Origin: Cryobacterium sp. HLT2-28
GTDB lineage: Bacteria; Actinomycetota; Actinomycetes; Actinomycetales; Microbacteriaceae
Reading direction: 5' to 3'
DNA length: 64,000 nt
Assembly (NCBI RefSeq): GCF_004402495.1
Contig: NZ_SOFH01000029.1
Span: forward strand, 62,001-126,000
Of the stretch, positions 14,724-23,049 are shown piece after piece. Each line of letters starts with the position of its first letter. The first letter of the stretch is position 1. The notes under the pieces are model-generated. The model had not been told where the DNA came from and made no database searches. It worked only from the letters and a program-made list of their open reading frames with translations. Both the position numbers and the translations under genes were made by a program.

Positions 14724-15853
14724 ATGAGACGGTCTTGGGGGGCGGCCATTATGGTCGTGGGATCACTCGTTGCATTGTCCGGCTGTTCGTCTGCCGGTTC
14801 CGGTGGCGGACAGGCGCCGTCGGCTGATCCCGACGTTGCGGCGCCTTCCGCGTCCCCGGCGGCGGCTGCACCGTTGACCTGCGCGGACCTCGTTGGCGGG
14901 TCCGACGTCGACATAGCCCTTGCGTCACCGTCGGCACCCATGGACTTTGCGAGTCTCTTGTCCTACCCCACCCCGTACGACTTCGCATCAACCGCAGCCG
15001 GGGGAATTCGCTGCGCATGGCTGGCCGATGGTTCCACGGGCACATACTCGAGAATCATCGGTGAACCCGGCGTCCCTTGGCTCGACGTCCAGATTCTGCC
15101 TGACGCAGCCGAAAAATGGACCTCATACACGTTTGGCGACGGACCAGGGACAGACGCGACCACACCGTTCGCTGGGTTCGACGGAGCGCACTCGTGCGGG
15201 GATCCTGGATGCAAAGCCACGGCAGCCATCGGCTCCTCCTGGGTCAGCATTCTGGTGCATGATCCAGGATTCGGGGTCGGAGACAGCCTCGTCGGATCGT
15301 CGCAGGACGAAATCTTCGCGAAGCTCGCCCCTGCCGCCACGTCGCTGTTCTCGACCCTCGCAGGCGCGACTCCAGCACAGCTCGACTGGCCGGGGACGCC
15401 GGCCGTTCCGGTGGTCCTTCAGTCGAGGCTTGCTCGAGCTTTCTCAAGTCTCCGGCTCTTGCCAACGCGCTCGGAGTGGCGACCGTCGGTGAGTATGCCG
15501 ATGCTGTCGATTTGTCGTCGGACATCGTCTCGCTCAAAAGCGTCGCCCTCGAGGACGCCGGGTTCGTGACCTGCTCTGCCGAGGCAGGGTTCGACGCGAG
15601 AGCGAGCTTCGTTCTCGCGCTCGACAACGCATCTATCGTTGATCGCGTTGCTGCAGGACTTGGGCCGAAGAGCGCTGAGCACCTCGACACGCTGGATGGC
15701 CAGACTGGTAGCGAGAAAGCCGTGTCGAACTGTGTTGACGGCCGGCCCGGTTGCGACCTGTGGTTCTCGCTCGGTGTCGACGCCATCTACGTCTCCTCCA
15801 TCTCAAGCGACTCGAAGGCCGTAGCCGAGGCGATCCTCGCTCAGGCGAGATAG
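14724..15853 (+). pseudogene. Lipoprotein gene interrupted by a frameshift
   Basis: The first frame (from ATG 14724) has a lipoprotein signal peptide with the lipobox L-S-G-C at about residues 17-20 and a glycine/serine/alanine linker, then a domain with cysteine pairs (R-C-A-W, S-C-G-D-P-G-C). Near 15412-15420 the sense continues in another frame, which encodes E-A-C-S-S-F-L-K-S-P and a second domain, again with paired cysteines, ending at 15853. One missing base, for example a C in the run before TTCAG, explains it. The restored protein would be about 375 residues with two similar halves. It could be a real mutation or an assembly error. Function unknown; exported lipoproteins of this type are common beside membrane enzymes. 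Confidence 0.65.
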
Positions 15854-16068
15854 CAGTCCCGCCACCTCGCTGAGCATTTGCAACTGGAGCGGAGTGTCCG
15901 CTTCGCGGCCAAGCGCTCGTCGAAACCAGCTCGTAAGACGTTCGCGTTGATGGTTCCGCATTGGGGCAGGACCACCGCGCGCCGAGCGATTCGCTCCTTC
16001 TCGTCTACGCGATGGATGCCAGTCTCCCTGGCCCTCAGAAGGGGCCGCCGACAAATCCTTGGCGTGAA

Positions 16069-16088
16069 TGTATCTTCAAATTGATACA
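16069..16088. promoter_or_regulatory. GntR/YtrA-type operator candidate
   Basis: TGTATC and GATACA are perfect arms around eight A/T-rich bases, 50 bases upstream of the membrane protein start and 40 bases upstream of its AGGAGG. The downstream operon encodes a YtrA-type GntR protein, whose relatives autoregulate through such sites. Confidence 0.6.
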
Positions 16089-16137
16089 AGACAAGTGCGG
16101 CCGGTTCGCTGCTTACAGCGAGACATGAGGAGGAATC

Positions 16138-17157
16138 TTGGACTTCCTGCTTTTCAACGTGATTCCCTACTTTGCATTGACCACCTCGATCATGGTCCCG
16201 TTCGGACTTCTCCTGCACTACTGGCGCCGATCAGATTCATACGAGCTCTGTGTTCCCAGACTGGAGAGCGATGGGACCGCTCTGAGGTTGCTGCCCATTC
16301 GGCGCCTGACTCGACGTGGGCGCCTTGCGAGTGGCATCGCGTTTGTCGTCACGATTCTGAGCATCGCGGGTCTGTGGTTCCCCAACCGAACCTCTGATAC
16401 TTGGGTTTCCTTTCTTGTCCCGATGATGACCGTGATGGTGTGCATCGGGTCGCTCCTGGTTACCCCAGCCGCGGCGCGGCACCGTGTCCCCGATCTCTCC
16501 GATCCGGCGCACAGGATCGATCTCGCTCCGCGCTCAGTGTGGTCCTACGGTCGGGGTTGGTGGTTCGCGTCCTGGATATTAGTGGCCGCTGCACTCGTCA
16601 CAACCGTCGTTCTTGGGGGGCTTGCCTCCAGCCGTGACGACCAAGGACGCTATGCGGTGCTGTTTGTCAGAGTCGGCAACGCCTCTGACGCCAGCACATT
16701 CCTGGGCTGGTACTACGGCGTCCCTATCTTGATCACTCTCGTTGCGCTCACCGCGGTCGCGCTCACTGCCCTATGGGTCATTGCCAGGCCGCCCCTGGCC
16801 GCGACCACGGAATCACGCAGTGCTGACCTGTGGCTTCGACGCCTCAGAACCCGCACGATTCTCTCCCTCAGTGGTGGGGCACTGATCCTGACGCTGAGTT
16901 GGTCACTGCTCTGCATCGGTACCGGCGCGTCATTGGTTCTCCAGTTCCCATCCAACGATCTCGGCCCCGTCACGGTGGGGACTCCCCTTGCCGCTCTCGC
17001 TGTACCGCTCAATGTCGCCGGGTTGCTCCTCCAAGGCCTCGGAGTCGCGCTGCTCTTGCTTCCGCTCTTCACGAGATTCCCGCGCCCGGCCGAACGCCAG
17101 GGGCCTGACTCTCCGGCCGAGCAAAGCAACATCCCGGTCACAGAACCGCAGGGGTGA
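16138..17157 (+). CDS. Multi-pass membrane protein coupled to a GntR regulator
   Basis: A 339-residue inner-membrane protein with about six to seven hydrophobic segments (near residues 7-27, 62-80, 90-107, 140-162, 190-215, 240-260 and 285-312) and a polar C-terminal tail. The start is TTG at 16138, chosen because a perfect AGGAGG lies five bases upstream. Its stop overlaps the GTG start of the GntR gene (GTGA). YtrA-type GntR genes usually precede ABC transporter or DUF1648-like membrane protein genes; here the membrane protein comes first. Function unknown, possibly a cell-envelope stress protein. Confidence 0.75.
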   Translation: MDFLLFNVIPYFALTTSIMVPFGLLLHYWRRSDSYELCVPRLESDGTALRLLPIRRLTRRGRLASGIAFVVTILSIAGLWFPNRTSDTWVSFLVPMMTVMVCIGSLLVTPAAARHRVPDLSDPAHRIDLAPRSVWSYGRGWWFASWILVAAALVTTVVLGGLASSRDDQGRYAVLFVRVGNASDASTFLGWYYGVPILITLVALTAVALTALWVIARPPLAATTESRSADLWLRRLRTRTILSLSGGALILTLSWSLLCIGTGASLVLQFPSNDLGPVTVGTPLAALAVPLNVAGLLLQGLGVALLLLPLFTRFPRPAERQGPDSPAEQSNIPVTEPQG

Positions 17158-17516
17158 CCGTGCCCGTCATCACGTTGGACGGACTCGGATTGCCATCGGA
17201 CCAGATTCATCAGCGGCTCCGCACCGTCATCCAATCCGGCGCTCTGGCTGCCGGGGAGAGACTGCCGCCCGTGCGGCAACTGGCACGAGACCTCGGAGTG
17301 GCGGCGGGGACGGTCGCCAAGGCGTACAAGCTGCTCGAACGCGAAGGTCTCGTGGTGTCTCGAGCTGGCGGCGGCACCCGCGTCAATAGCGCAGTGCCCA
17401 CCCCGCCAGCACAGGTCTTGCAGGCAGCCCGAACGCTATCCGAGCTCGCCGCTGGCCACGGACTGGGCCTGGAGGAAACTATCAGTGCAGTTCGCGCCTC
17501 CTGGATAGGCAGCTGA
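17154..17516 (+). CDS. GntR-family regulator, YtrA subfamily
   Basis: A 120-residue regulator with a single winged helix (residues about 12-78: P-P-V-R-Q-L-A-R-D-L-G-V, A-A-G-T-V-A-K-A-Y-K-L-L-E) and a short helical dimerisation tail, which is the form of the YtrA subfamily. It lacks a large effector domain. It is translated together with the preceding membrane protein and probably represses the shared promoter at the TGTATC-N8-GATACA site. Members often respond to cell-wall antibiotics; the signal here is unknown. Confidence 0.88.
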   Translation: MTVPVITLDGLGLPSDQIHQRLRTVIQSGALAAGERLPPVRQLARDLGVAAGTVAKAYKLLEREGLVVSRAGGGTRVNSAVPTPPAQVLQAARTLSELAAGHGLGLEETISAVRASWIGS

Positions 17517-17574
17517 ACACCAGATGATCGATCGCCGCGCCGATGATTGAAGTCTCCGGCGTATCGGCGCGTTT

Positions 17575-17611
17575 ACCGTTCCCAAATGCCACTTCCCCGA
17601 GGTTTCGATAC
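17575..17611. repeat. 37-bp direct repeat, left copy
   Basis: Matches 18683-18719 at 31 of 37 positions; both begin ACCGTTCCCAAA and share GCCACT and CCCCGAG. The two copies flank the SRPBCC and DUF4287 genes. Nature unknown: duplicated target or attachment site, or an intergenic repeat family. Confidence 0.6.
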
Positions 17612-17777
17612 TTAGGTCTGGACGGGTTGCGGGTCAGGGCTGCGGGTCAGAGCCGGCGTATGTGAGTGACCAGGCCGTGACGGAGACTTCGCCGCCCGCG
17701 ACGTTGCGAAGCTCGTCGACGAACCGGCCCTGTAGGCGGTCTTGCGCCACCAGAGTGTCTCGGTTATACAAGCGAGC

Positions 17778-18218
17778 ATGGAGAATCTAAGACTCAGCGT
17801 CGATGTCGACGCTCCCGCGCAACACGTCTGGAACGTCATGCTCGACCTCGACACCTACCGCGAATGGACGGGCGCCTTCCACGAGGGATCAACCTACGAG
17901 GGCGGCTGGAACGAGGGCGACGTGATCCGCTTCCTCGGCCCAAACGACGACGGCACGGCGAGCGGTCTCTTCGGCACCATTGTCGAGAATCGGCCCCACG
18001 AGTTCGTGTCGATTCGCTATCTCGGCGATACCGAGAACGACGTCGAGAACCGCGAAGGGCCCACCGTCGGGCTGCACGAGAGTTACTCGTTCAGCGAGAC
18101 CGACGGGGTGACGACTCTCGTCGTCGAGCTCGAGGTGCCCGACGAGTGGGCCGACGACATGCGCGGCATGTGGGCGGAGGCCATCGTCACGATCAAACGG
18201 TTGGCAGAGCGGGCCTAG
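17778..18218 (+). CDS. SRPBCC (START-like) family protein
   Basis: A 146-residue helix-grip protein. The opening strand S-V-D-V-D-A-P-A-Q-H-V-W and helix, the central G-D-V-I-R-F strand, a loop H-E-F-V-S-I-R and the long C-terminal helix (W-A-E-A-I-V-T-I-K-R-L-A) are typical of polyketide-cyclase or AHSA1-like lipid-binding proteins. Ligand unknown. ATG 17778 is chosen at the beginning of the first strand. It stands with the DUF4287 gene between two 37-bp repeats. Confidence 0.8.
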   Translation: MENLRLSVDVDAPAQHVWNVMLDLDTYREWTGAFHEGSTYEGGWNEGDVIRFLGPNDDGTASGLFGTIVENRPHEFVSIRYLGDTENDVENREGPTVGLHESYSFSETDGVTTLVVELEVPDEWADDMRGMWAEAIVTIKRLAERA

Positions 18219-18338
18219 GTGTACGAAATGCTGACCCGGTCAGGAATGGCGACAGCCCCGACAGCGTTGCGAAGGTAGCTTTCCAATGGGCGGCGCGTCC
18301 GACCTACAGTTCTCAGCACCACCGGCAGAGGAGTAGAG

Positions 18339-18629
18339 ATGTCATTCCAGGCGTACCTCGACAACATCGAAGACAAGACGGGACTGACCCCGCGCCAGTT
18401 CATCGCGCTGGCCGAGGCGAAGGGTTTCGACGATCCGTCCACGAAAGCCGGGGTGATCGTCGATTGGCTAAAAGCGGACTTCGACTTGGGCCGCGGTCAT
18501 GCCATGGCTCTGGTGCACGTCATCAAGAACGGCGAAAAGATCGACACCAAGCATGTGGGCACCGGTACCGCGCACAGCGACCCATCCGACACGCTGTGGC
18601 TCGACGGGAAACAGAACCGCCCCACATGA
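18339..18629 (+). CDS. DUF4287 domain protein
   Basis: A 96-residue helical protein: M-S-F-Q-A-Y-L-D-N-I, T-G-L-T-P-R-Q-F, a G-V-I-V-D-W-L-K segment and the conserved L-G-R-G-H-A-M-A-L near residues 52-60. DUF4287 proteins are small, often next to SRPBCC or DUF5655 proteins; their role is unknown. A GAGGAG ribosome site precedes ATG 18339. Confidence 0.85.
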   Translation: MSFQAYLDNIEDKTGLTPRQFIALAEAKGFDDPSTKAGVIVDWLKADFDLGRGHAMALVHVIKNGEKIDTKHVGTGTAHSDPSDTLWLDGKQNRPT

Positions 18630-18682
18630 GCCATTCGCATCTGGTCGCCGTTGTTCGGTTGGACGGCTCTCGGCGCCCGCTG

Positions 18683-18719
18683 ACCGTTCCCAAACGCCAC
18701 TCCCCCGAGACTTCGGAAC
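18683..18719. repeat. 37-bp direct repeat, right copy
   Basis: Partner of 17575-17611 (31 of 37 identical), same orientation, 1.1 kb away. Confidence 0.6.
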
Positions 18720-18811
18720 GTCGGCGAATTGGCGCCGAATCTGCGTCCATGTAGGTCCGGCTTGCGGGCGGTCAGTGGGCGCCTGAGGCCCCGATCGGGT
18801 GCCGATAGACG

Positions 18812-19207
18812 TCAGCTGATCCCCAGTCGCTCAAAGACCAGCGTGGCCTGGATGCGGTCGCCTCCCCCGAGGCCCTTACTGCCTGAGGCTGACGTCGTGA
18901 TGGTGTGCAGTCGATAGCCGAGGGCGGCTTGCGCGTTGATAGACCTTTCTAGCTCGGTGAGGTTGCCAGATCCGGTACCGAATAGCTTCTCCTTCAGTAC
19001 CACCTGCAACACGACGTAGCTCTGCCCGTTTTGCGCCGGTCGTGGTCTACCTCCCGCGACGGACTCCGCCTTGATGTGGTCGATCAGCGCGGCGGGACTG
19101 TTCACCGGCGCCTCCTCTTGCCAGACATCCGTCCACTGCGCGCCGTCCCACCGTCGCTGGCGACCCGAACCGTCGTCGTACCAACCTGCTGCTGCGTTCG
19201 CCACCAT
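18812..19207 (-). CDS. DUF2510-DUF4177 domain protein
   Basis: A 131-residue cytoplasmic or membrane-associated protein. The N-terminal G-W-Y-D-D-G-S-G-R-Q-R-R-W-D-G is a DUF2510 tryptophan motif, common in actinobacteria. The C-terminal half, with K-E-K-L-F-G, L-E-R-S-I-N-A-Q-A-A-L-G-Y-R-L and T-L-V-F-E-R, is a DUF4177-type ferredoxin-like strand-helix domain. The combination is widespread and uncharacterised. The start at 19207 sits shortly before the DUF2510 motif. Confidence 0.85.
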   Translation of the reverse strand: MVANAAAGWYDDGSGRQRRWDGAQWTDVWQEEAPVNSPAALIDHIKAESVAGGRPRPAQNGQSYVVLQVVLKEKLFGTGSGNLTELERSINAQAALGYRLHTITTSASGSKGLGGGDRIQATLVFERLGIS

Positions 19208-19481
19208 TGCCTCGTTTCAGTCATGCAGGTCGCGACGCGCCTGGACGTGCGCTACAACGTATCAGCCGGTATCGCTGGCGGCACCGATTGCCTCAGGCGC
19301 GAGACCTAACGCATCCGCGCCGGCTGCTGCAGAACGGGCTGTTCCGCCGATTCGGTGAAAGCCTCGATTTTGTCGCCCAGAAGCGCGGAGTCGCAGCCGG
19401 AGCGGATGTCGCGGATCTCCGTCCTCTGGCACTACTGCTTGGAAGTCAGTATCGAATACTTCCGCGCGGCATAACCACGAT

Positions 19482-20033
19482 CTAGGCCTTTGCGACGCTC
19501 ACGGTCACCGGCGTCGCGTTTGCGAAGAGGTCGAGCACGGGGCAGTGGGCGTCGACCGCCGCCCGCAGCTCCCGGTAACGGGCGTCTGTCTCCGGGCCCG
19601 TGATGATGATGTCGAGACGCACCGCGGTGAAGCCCGCGCGAACAGACTCCTCGATACCGAACAGGCGGCGGGCGTCGAGGTCACCCTCGGCCTTCACATC
19701 GATCTCGTCCACCCGGATTCCGAGAGCCTGCGCGTAGAGGCGGTAGACGACGACCTGGCAGGAGATGAGTGCTCCGAGTGCGAACTCCACGGGGCTGGCG
19801 GCGATGTCGTCTCCGGCGAGCGCGGCGGGCTCATCCACCCGGAAGCTGTGCTTTCCTGCGGTGATCGTCGACGCAACCGAGCCCTCGCCCGTGCCGCGTA
19901 CGCGGTAGGTCAGCTGTCCGTTGGCCACATCGGCGGCGATTCGTTCCCCCCAGGCGGTGCCGGCCTCGATGAGCCGCGTGGCGCGCTCGTCGGCGGTGAC
20001 GGAGGTTACGGGGGATGCGTCGAGGAGAGTCAT
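19482..20033 (-). CDS. OsmC/Ohr-family peroxide-reducing protein
   Basis: A 183-residue OsmC-fold protein. The first reactive cysteine lies in I-S-C-Q-V-V (about residue 92), preceded by the P-V-E-F-A-L-G-A-L helix, and the second in D-A-H-C-P-V-L-D (about residue 164); the pair forms the thiol site that reduces organic hydroperoxides. The V-x-V-x-G-D strand before the second half is also visible. It is encoded alone, towards a 250-base stretch without genes. Whether it is an Ohr-type or YhfA-type member cannot be decided. Confidence 0.88.
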   Translation of the reverse strand: MTLLDASPVTSVTADERATRLIEAGTAWGERIAADVANGQLTYRVRGTGEGSVASTITAGKHSFRVDEPAALAGDDIAASPVEFALGALISCQVVVYRLYAQALGIRVDEIDVKAEGDLDARRLFGIEESVRAGFTAVRLDIIITGPETDARYRELRAAVDAHCPVLDLFANATPVTVSVAKA

Positions 20034-20286
20034 GCGCCGACAGTACTGCGGATGCCGCGGCTCGCGACGAGCACCGCGTCACTGCGGGACTCCCGGCGTA
20101 ATACTGCGCCTTCTTGCACACCCCTCGCAGGTGAGGAACAGTTCGGCGGGCCCCGGCACGCGGTGGAGCGTTTCCACGGGCGGCGCCATTTCCAGGGTGC
20201 GCTCAACCTTCCTCTTTTGAGCGCGGTCGTCTCTGCAACCGCCCAACCCTTGAACGGCTCGGCGCGGAGCTCCGGCCCGGCGATTC

Positions 20287-20961
20287 TTACGGCAGGATAT
20301 GAAGCGAGCCGAGGGCGCCGAGCGAATAAGTCCCTGGACGCCCACCGATGGCTGTGATGGTAACGGGGGTCTCCCCCGCCGTGCGATCCGTTGTGGGAAA
20401 CCAGGTTCGGCCTGGCGCCACCAGGATAAGCATGCCGTCGACGTCCCCGACGGGCGCGAAGGCGCCGCCTTGCGCATCGCCATACGGAGCAACCTCGGCG
20501 TCGTCGGCAAGCGTGGCGACAATGGCCGAGACGTCCGCTACGGCGACCCCGACCTCGCTGATGCCGAGGAGGTCCGCGCTGGTGAATGGGCCGGGCGTGG
20601 CGTTGTCGAGGTCGCGGCGAATGATCAGCTCGAGAACGGACCGGTCATGGCCGGCGAAATAGACACTGTGAGCATTCCAGCCGGGCGAGGTTTCGAATTC
20701 GTCCGCCTCGGATGTTCCCAGCAGGACAGTCCTCTGCTGGAGCCATGTCTTTGCTTTGTCGAACTTGTTTGCGGGAATCGTGATCGCGAAGTGGTGGTCT
20801 CCGTCAGTTGCGGGATCCTCGACAAGTTCGAGCCGAGTAGTTCCTAGCGTCACGCCCACGCCCATATGCCCGTGGGCGACGTCGAGACCGAGTACACCGG
20901 CATAGAATTCCCCGGCTTCACGAGCGTTTCGGACACGGACTGACACGTTGGTGATCTGCAT
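20287..20961 (-). CDS. VOC-family (glyoxalase/dioxygenase-fold) protein
   Basis: A 224-residue protein with two beta-alpha-beta-beta-beta modules. The first starts M-Q-I-T-N-V-S-V-R-V and has A-R-E-A-G-E-F-Y, L-G-L-D-V and L-E-L-V-E; the second includes I-S-E-V-G-V-A-V-A-D. Metal ligands typical of glyoxalase I (H and E) are only partly recognisable, so the reaction is open. ATG 20961 is chosen directly at the first strand; the upstream TTG adds seven residues. Confidence 0.8.
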   Translation of the reverse strand: MQITNVSVRVRNAREAGEFYAGVLGLDVAHGHMGVGVTLGTTRLELVEDPATDGDHHFAITIPANKFDKAKTWLQQRTVLLGTSEADEFETSPGWNAHSVYFAGHDRSVLELIIRRDLDNATPGPFTSADLLGISEVGVAVADVSAIVATLADDAEVAPYGDAQGGAFAPVGDVDGMLILVAPGRTWFPTTDRTAGETPVTITAIGGRPGTYSLGALGSLHILP

Positions 20962-21119
20962 GCTTCTAGTCAAGATGCTCAAGCTGACTTGAGGTCAAGC
21001 GGCCGGTGAGCGAAGCCTCGGCCTCAAGCTGTGGGCAGCCTCTCCCACGGGCTGTGGTGGTAGCGGTTTCTCCAATCAGGGCCAAACTGGAGATGAGGAT
21101 CACTGGACTGGAGGATGCC

Positions 21120-21260
21120 ATGACTGGCAAGAAACCCAAGGAACAAATGCACAAGGGAAAGGGCATACAGCCGACCACGGCGCAGGGGCCGCCGCCCAGG
21201 ATCACCCCGGCGACGGCCAACCCGGCATTGCGGTCGCCCAAGGAATCGAAAGAAGGATAG
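21120..21260 (+). CDS. Small hydrophilic protein (possible)
   Basis: A 46-residue frame beginning M-T-G-K-K-P-K-E-Q-M-H-K-G-K-G, rich in lysine, proline and threonine, with GGAGG six bases before the ATG. No fold or family recognised. It lies in the promoter-side gap between two divergent genes. The good ribosome site is the main argument. Confidence 0.35.
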   Translation: MTGKKPKEQMHKGKGIQPTTAQGPPPRITPATANPALRSPKESKEG

Positions 21261-21385
21261 GCCAGCCGGCTGATCGCGCCGGGGCTCACAGCCACACCGC
21301 GTGAACGTGGCGATCCTGAACGCCTCCACCACGCCGGCCTCGTGGCATCGGGAACATTTTCGATGCCGGGCCCGTTGACGTGAGC

Positions 21386-22027
21386 ATGACAACTATCGGA
21401 ATCATCGGTGCAGGAAACATTGGCAGCCAGGTCGCCCGCAAGGCGATCGAGAGCGGCTACGACGTCGTGATCAGCAACTCCCGCGGCCCCGAGACGCTCG
21501 CGGCCCTCGTCGCCGAGCTCGGCCCGAAGGCGACCGCCGGAACCGCCGCGCAGGCGGCACAGGCTGCCGACGTCGCGGTCGTGACCGTGCCGCTCAAGGC
21601 CTATGCGGACGTTCCGGTCCAGCCGCTCGCCGGCAAGATCGTCATCGACACCAACAACTACTACTTCGAACGCGACGGCCACATCGAGGCCCTCGACAAC
21701 GGCGAGGCGACCGTGACCGGCATGTTGCAGGGGCACTTGCCGACCTCACGCGTCGCGAAGGGTTTCAACCACATCACGGCCGCCGACATCACCGCTGACT
21801 CGTTCCCGACCGGCGACCCGGCGCGGCGTGCGCTCGCGACATCGTCCGACTTTGCGGATGCCTCCGACTTCGTCACGAAGCTTTACGACGAATTCGGTTT
21901 CGACACCGTGAACATCGGTCCGCTCGCCGAGAGCTGGCGGGTCGAGCGCGACCGCCCCGCCTACGGCACGCGACAGAACATCGCCGAGCTCGAGGCCAAC
22001 CTGGCAAAGGCACCGCGCACGATCTGA
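21386..22027 (+). CDS. NADPH-dependent F420-reductase-like oxidoreductase
   Basis: A 213-residue Rossmann protein. The nucleotide-binding G-I-I-G-A-G-N-I-G-S is at residues 4-13, followed by N-S-R-G-P-E-T, which suits NADP. The segment V-V-T-V-P-L-K-A-Y and the conserved I-D-T-N-N-Y-Y match the F420-dependent NADP reductase-like (Npdg/ProC-like) family. It may use F420 or another small substrate; many such proteins are annotated only as NAD(P)-binding. A GTG six bases upstream is an alternative start. A strong terminator follows. Confidence 0.85.
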   Translation: MTTIGIIGAGNIGSQVARKAIESGYDVVISNSRGPETLAALVAELGPKATAGTAAQAAQAADVAVVTVPLKAYADVPVQPLAGKIVIDTNNYYFERDGHIEALDNGEATVTGMLQGHLPTSRVAKGFNHITAADITADSFPTGDPARRALATSSDFADASDFVTKLYDEFGFDTVNIGPLAESWRVERDRPAYGTRQNIAELEANLAKAPRTI

Positions 22028-22037
22028 TCCAGACATG

Positions 22038-22073
22038 CGGCGCAGAACCGAGGACATCCTCGGTTCTGCGCCG
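22038..22073. terminator. Strong hairpin terminator
   Basis: A 16-bp perfect stem (CGGCGCAGAACCGAGG with its complement) around ACAT, followed by TTTCT. It separates the oxidoreductase gene from the convergent sugE gene and can serve both. Confidence 0.88.
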
Positions 22074-22111
22074 TTTCTGTGCCTGCCCGCTTGCGTTCGC
22101 CGGGGACTGGC

Positions 22112-22435
22112 CTAGTGGCCGCCATCCACGAGTTTGAGACCGACGATGCACCCCACGAGCCCGAGGATGAGCAGGATCTTGACCAGTGATGCGGGCTCGC
22201 CGCCGAAGACCATCGCGTAGAGCACGGTCAGTGCCGCCCCGATTCCAACCCAGACGGCATATGCCGTGCCGGTTGAGATGTCTCGCATTGCCCAGGCGAG
22301 ACCGGCCATGCTGATGGTGAGCGCCACCACGAAGACCACCGACGGCCACAGCTTTGTCAGGCCGTCGGACTTGCCCAGCGCGGTAGCCCAGACCGCTTCG
22401 AGGACGCCGGACACGATAAGCACGATCCAGGACAT
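22112..22435 (-). CDS. sugE: SMR-family guanidinium exporter (SugE/Gdx)
   Basis: A 107-residue, four-helix small multidrug resistance protein. The essential glutamate of helix 1 is at position 13 in G-V-L-E-A-V-W-A-T-A-L-G-K-S, and the helix 2-3 features G-T-A-Y-A-V-W-V-G-I-G-A are those of the SugE/Gdx branch, which exports guanidinium in exchange for protons, rather than the EmrE drug branch. The 41-nucleotide element just upstream resembles a guanidine-III riboswitch, which independently supports this substrate. A TAGGAG ribosome site lies at 22444-22449. SMR proteins act as dual-topology dimers; no partner gene is visible, so a homodimer is expected. Confidence 0.92.
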   Translation of the reverse strand: MSWIVLIVSGVLEAVWATALGKSDGLTKLWPSVVFVVALTISMAGLAWAMRDISTGTAYAVWVGIGAALTVLYAMVFGGEPASLVKILLILGLVGCIVGLKLVDGGH

Positions 22436-22450
22436 GACAACAACTCCTAC

Positions 22451-22491
22451 GGCCAGTCTTGTCGCGTTCCGGGTACTGATCCCTCGTCCGG
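22451..22491 (-). promoter_or_regulatory. Guanidine-III (ykkC-III) riboswitch candidate
   Basis: On the minus strand the 41 bases begin CCGGACGAGG, continue with TACCCGG and GACAAGAC and end TGGCC, in the order and spacing of the guanidine-III class. CAGT pairs with ACTG in the second helix where other members have different bases, i.e. pairing is kept while sequence varies. It ends just upstream of the sugE ribosome site, which suggests control of translation. Confidence 0.88.
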
Positions 22492-22550
22492 GCCCGCTGA
22501 TCGCGGCTCCGGATTACGGTATCGCAGTCGGCCGTGCAAGCGCAGTGAAC

Positions 22551-22913
22551 TCACACAGAGATCTGTTGCAGGGCCCAGGAATTGCCGTCGGGGTCACTGA
22601 AATAGGCGTAGCGGATGCCTCCGCCCATGTCGTGCACGTCCGAGACCTCAACGCCGTTGCCGATGAGTTCTCGGCGGGCGGCGTCGACATCGCCCACGAC
22701 CAAATGGAGGTTCAGGACGGGAGCGGCGTGGGGATCGCTGATCCCGACCCCGATGACTATGGAGCACGCCGATCCAGGCGGGGTCAGCTGCACGACGCGC
22801 ATTCCGTTGCCCGGCTCGACATCGTGATCAAGGGTGAACCCCACTCCGTCCACGTAGAACGCCTTTGAGCGGTCCACATCCGTCGACGGCAGCGGGACCA
22901 GTTCCAGTCGCAT
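22551..22913 (-). CDS. VOC-family protein, single module
   Basis: A 120-residue glyoxalase/bleomycin-resistance-fold protein: M-R-L-E-L-V-P-L-P first strand, D-R-S-K-A-F-Y helix, G-F-T-L-D-H-D, then G-G-I-R-Y-A-Y-F-S-D-P-D-G-N-S-W near the end, the classic P-D-G-N-x-W signature. Substrate unknown. ATG 22913 is the first codon before strand 1. It reads toward sugE but the riboswitch and its own promoter lie between. Confidence 0.88.
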   Translation of the reverse strand: MRLELVPLPSTDVDRSKAFYVDGVGFTLDHDVEPGNGMRVVQLTPPGSACSIVIGVGISDPHAAPVLNLHLVVGDVDAARRELIGNGVEVSDVHDMGGGIRYAYFSDPDGNSWALQQISV

Positions 22914-23049
22914 GTCCACAAGCACTCCACAATCCCGCCGACGACGCGGCGTTGTTCCCGGTTGGCCGAACGGCCGGCCACCCGATCGTAAGCATGGCAG
23001 CACACCGGGCACTCCGCCCTGATTCGCCGACACCCCGCCCCGAAGCGAG

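Noticed and set aside
19208-19481. An open frame of about 90 codons on the plus strand
   Set aside because: No ribosome site, codon use unlike neighbours, no recognisable family; treated as non-coding.
20034-20286. Minus-strand peptide with an L-T-C-E-G-C segment
   Set aside because: Looks protein-like over 40 codons but has no start signal and no extension; too weak to call a gene.
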